A stretch of DNA of 41,341 nt from JBDNJM01 sp041687755. Lineage in GTDB: Bacteria; Planctomycetota; UBA1135; GCA-002686595. Position numbers and translations under genes: made by a program. The notes under the pieces were generated by a model. That model had not been told where the DNA came from, ran no database searches, and saw only the letters and a list, made by a program, of their open reading frames with translations. The stretch spans positions 1-41,341 of the forward strand of contig JBDNJM010000020.1 in assembly GCA_041687755.1 (NCBI GenBank), written 5' to 3'. Position 1 is the first letter of the stretch; each line of letters opens with the position of its first letter. Positions 39,796-41,341 of this stretch are shown piece by piece.

Positions 39796-41341
39796 GTCCC
39801 ATGAAGCAATCCAAAGTCGTCGTTAGCTCCGTCTTGTCCGTTATATTTCTGTGCCAGTTCTCCGCGCCGGCCGTTGCTCAGAAGTCGGCACCGCTTCCTT
39901 TGGGGGGCGGCTTTGTTGAAAACGTCGGTCAGTGGGAGTCCGGCGTTCGCGCCGCCGGGAGGCTCGCCGGTCGACCCGTCGCACTTGTGGACGGCGGCCT
40001 GGAGTGGATCCTGGCGGGCGAGGCTCGAGACCTCAGCGTCCGCCTCGAGCTGAGTACCGCCAGTGGCAAGTGGCGGCTCGAGGAATCCCTGCCGGGCAAG
40101 CACCACTACTTCATGGGCCAGCTCCAGGCGCCGAACCTCCAGGCCTTCCGCGGGGCTCGGATGGAGACGGGATCGGGGGATTGGATGCTGCGGCAGACCA
40201 CGTCCGGAGGCTGGACGCTACAGGGGTCGGGTGAGCAGGCACGCTGGTTGGTCTCGGGCGCGCGGGTGACGGGACTCGGCGCGGGGGGCGAGCTGGTCTT
40301 GGAGGCCCAGGGTGAGGTTTGGCGGCTACCGGCGCCGAATTCGGGGGTCGGCGGGGGGTGGCGGGTCCATTCAGAGTCCGAGATTGCCGTAGCGTGGCCG
40401 AGCGCCGCAGCCGGGTCCCCGGAGGACCGCGGCGCCGTCCAGGCGAGCGGGGCTGCCATGAGCCCGAGCGTGGATTGGGGAACGTACATCGGCGCTGGCC
40501 TCAGTCAGGACGAGGGCCGGGGTGCGGACTACGACAGCCAAGGCCGCCCGGTCACCTGCGGCCGCACGGAGTCGGTCACGTTTCCGACCACGCCCGGACC
40601 GTTTGCTTCTCCCGGCGGCGGTGGCGAGGACGGGTTCCTGACCAAGCTGACGGCCGACGCTACGGAGATTGTCTTCTCGAGCTACCTGGGCGGGAACCGG
40701 GAGGACTACCTGGCCGGCCTGGACCTGGCCTCGAACGATGAGATCGGGGTCCTGGCCTTGACGCGTTCGCCCGATTGGCCCCTGACGCCGGGGGCCTACG
40801 ACTCGACTCTAGAGCCGTCGGGATCGGCGTACGCAGGCTCCGTGATGCGCTTCTCGCCCGACGGGAGCTCGCTGATTTTTTCGACGCTCTACGGCACGCA
40901 GATCGCGGACGGGTTTCCTCGGAAGTTCGCGCTGGCACGTGACGACGGGTCGGTAGTGGTGGCTGGTGCTGGAGCGGCCCTGATTCCGGTGACGCCGGAG
41001 TCGGCCTTCGGACTCAACAACAGCGGTTCCTTCCTGGCGGCGATTTCTGCGGACGGGAGCGAGCTCTTGTTCTCAACTCGGCCGCCCTGCGCGCCCTTTA
41101 TCGCCGAGAGCCCCGAAGGGGACATCGTGCTGGGCGGAGACGCGGTGGGCGTGAACTGGGGCCTGCCGGGGTCGTTCCAGGAGACGGTCGATCCGAACAG
41201 CAACCTCAACGCCTGGCTTGGTGTCGTCAGCGCCGACGGCCGGGACCTCTTGGCCGCCACCTATCTCTGGGGCAGCGCCATCGACTCCGGTCGCGGCGTC
41301 GCGCTCGACGCGGCGGGCAACATCTTCATTGGAGGGACGAC
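39792..41341 (+). CDS. Secreted SBBP-type beta-propeller repeat protein (3' partial)
   Basis: The frame is open from ATG 39792 to the right edge, about 516 residues visible. A signal peptide (SVLSVIFLCQFSAPAVAQ) is followed by the typical N-terminus of SBBP proteins (GFVENVGQWESGVRAAGRL). From about residue 230 beta-propeller blades follow: WGTYIGAGLSQDEGRGADYD, FLTKLTADATEIVFSSYLGG, YLAGLDLASNDEIGVLALT, SPDWPLTPGAYDS, GVALDAAGNIFIGGT. Such proteins are surface or secreted and often carry C-terminal sorting or adhesion parts; the rest of this one lies outside the window. No enzymatic motif is seen. It overlaps the preceding small frame by ATGA. Confidence 0.85.
   Translation, partial: MSPMKQSKVVVSSVLSVIFLCQFSAPAVAQKSAPLPLGGGFVENVGQWESGVRAAGRLAGRPVALVDGGLEWILAGEARDLSVRLELSTASGKWRLEESLPGKHHYFMGQLQAPNLQAFRGARMETGSGDWMLRQTTSGGWTLQGSGEQARWLVSGARVTGLGAGGELVLEAQGEVWRLPAPNSGVGGGWRVHSESEIAVAWPSAAAGSPEDRGAVQASGAAMSPSVDWGTYIGAGLSQDEGRGADYDSQGRPVTCGRTESVTFPTTPGPFASPGGGGEDGFLTKLTADATEIVFSSYLGGNREDYLAGLDLASNDEIGVLALTRSPDWPLTPGAYDSTLEPSGSAYAGSVMRFSPDGSSLIFSTLYGTQIADGFPRKFALARDDGSVVVAGAGAALIPVTPESAFGLNNSGSFLAAISADGSELLFSTRPPCAPFIAESPEGDIVLGGDAVGVNWGLPGSFQETVDPNSNLNAWLGVVSADGRDLLAATYLWGSAIDSGRGVALDAAGNIFIGGT

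Overview
The window is about 41.3 kb of very GC-rich bacterial DNA, with strong G/C preference at third codon positions. The best guess at lineage is a member of the Planctomycetota, probably one of the marine, secretome-rich lineages. The reasons are the paired planctomycete-type cytochrome-domain protein (DUF1587/1595/1592/1588/1585 type) and DUF1552 protein, many secreted proteins with lineage-style add-on domains, frequent GTG/TTG starts and few strong Shine-Dalgarno sites. This assignment is inference from gene content; no rRNA or marker gene is present. I saw no tRNA, CRISPR array, insertion sequence or prophage.

Layout. 1-3891: end of a membrane protein, a two-domain GT2 glycosyltransferase and a GT2-TPR protein. 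3972-8456: a membrane-anchored histidine phosphatase and the DUF1592/DUF1552 pair. 8595-10058 (minus): a GT4 glycosyltransferase. 10347-18899 (minus): a tightly overlapping B12 operon, icmF-mutA-mutB-meaB, for acyl-CoA carbon-skeleton rearrangement with two G-protein chaperone modules. 19313-21262 (minus): a secreted M28 peptidase with PA and PDZ domains. 21520-26560 (plus): a five-gene cassette of a membrane protein, LolD-like ATPase, FtsX/MacB-like permease, metal-binding-type lipoprotein with altered ligands, and a 2-oxoglutarate/Fe(II) oxygenase. It is reminiscent of unusual zinc ABC systems. 26740-30243: two convergent secreted proteins (endonuclease I and a glucose/sorbosone dehydrogenase) that share a homologous accessory domain.

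The most interesting part is 30606-31420. A BCP-type peroxiredoxin gene has an in-frame TGA exactly at the peroxidatic cysteine codon (TPG-TGA-T). A 7-bp hairpin follows, with its loop starting 21 nt after the TGA, the position expected of a bacterial SECIS. Just upstream lies a previously unrecognised 52-codon membrane peptide with an in-frame TGA directly after a Cys codon (a Cys-Sec motif). It too has a 7-bp hairpin with the loop 21 nt after the TGA, and both loops carry GU at positions 2-3. I read these as two adjacent selenoprotein genes, the first possibly a new family.

The rest holds a lipoprotein, a candidate structured RNA (32806-33012), an M43 metalloprotease, an aldehyde dehydrogenase, a TIGR01777-type epimerase, an SDR, signal peptidase I, an uncertain small ORF, and an SBBP-type beta-propeller protein that runs off the right edge.
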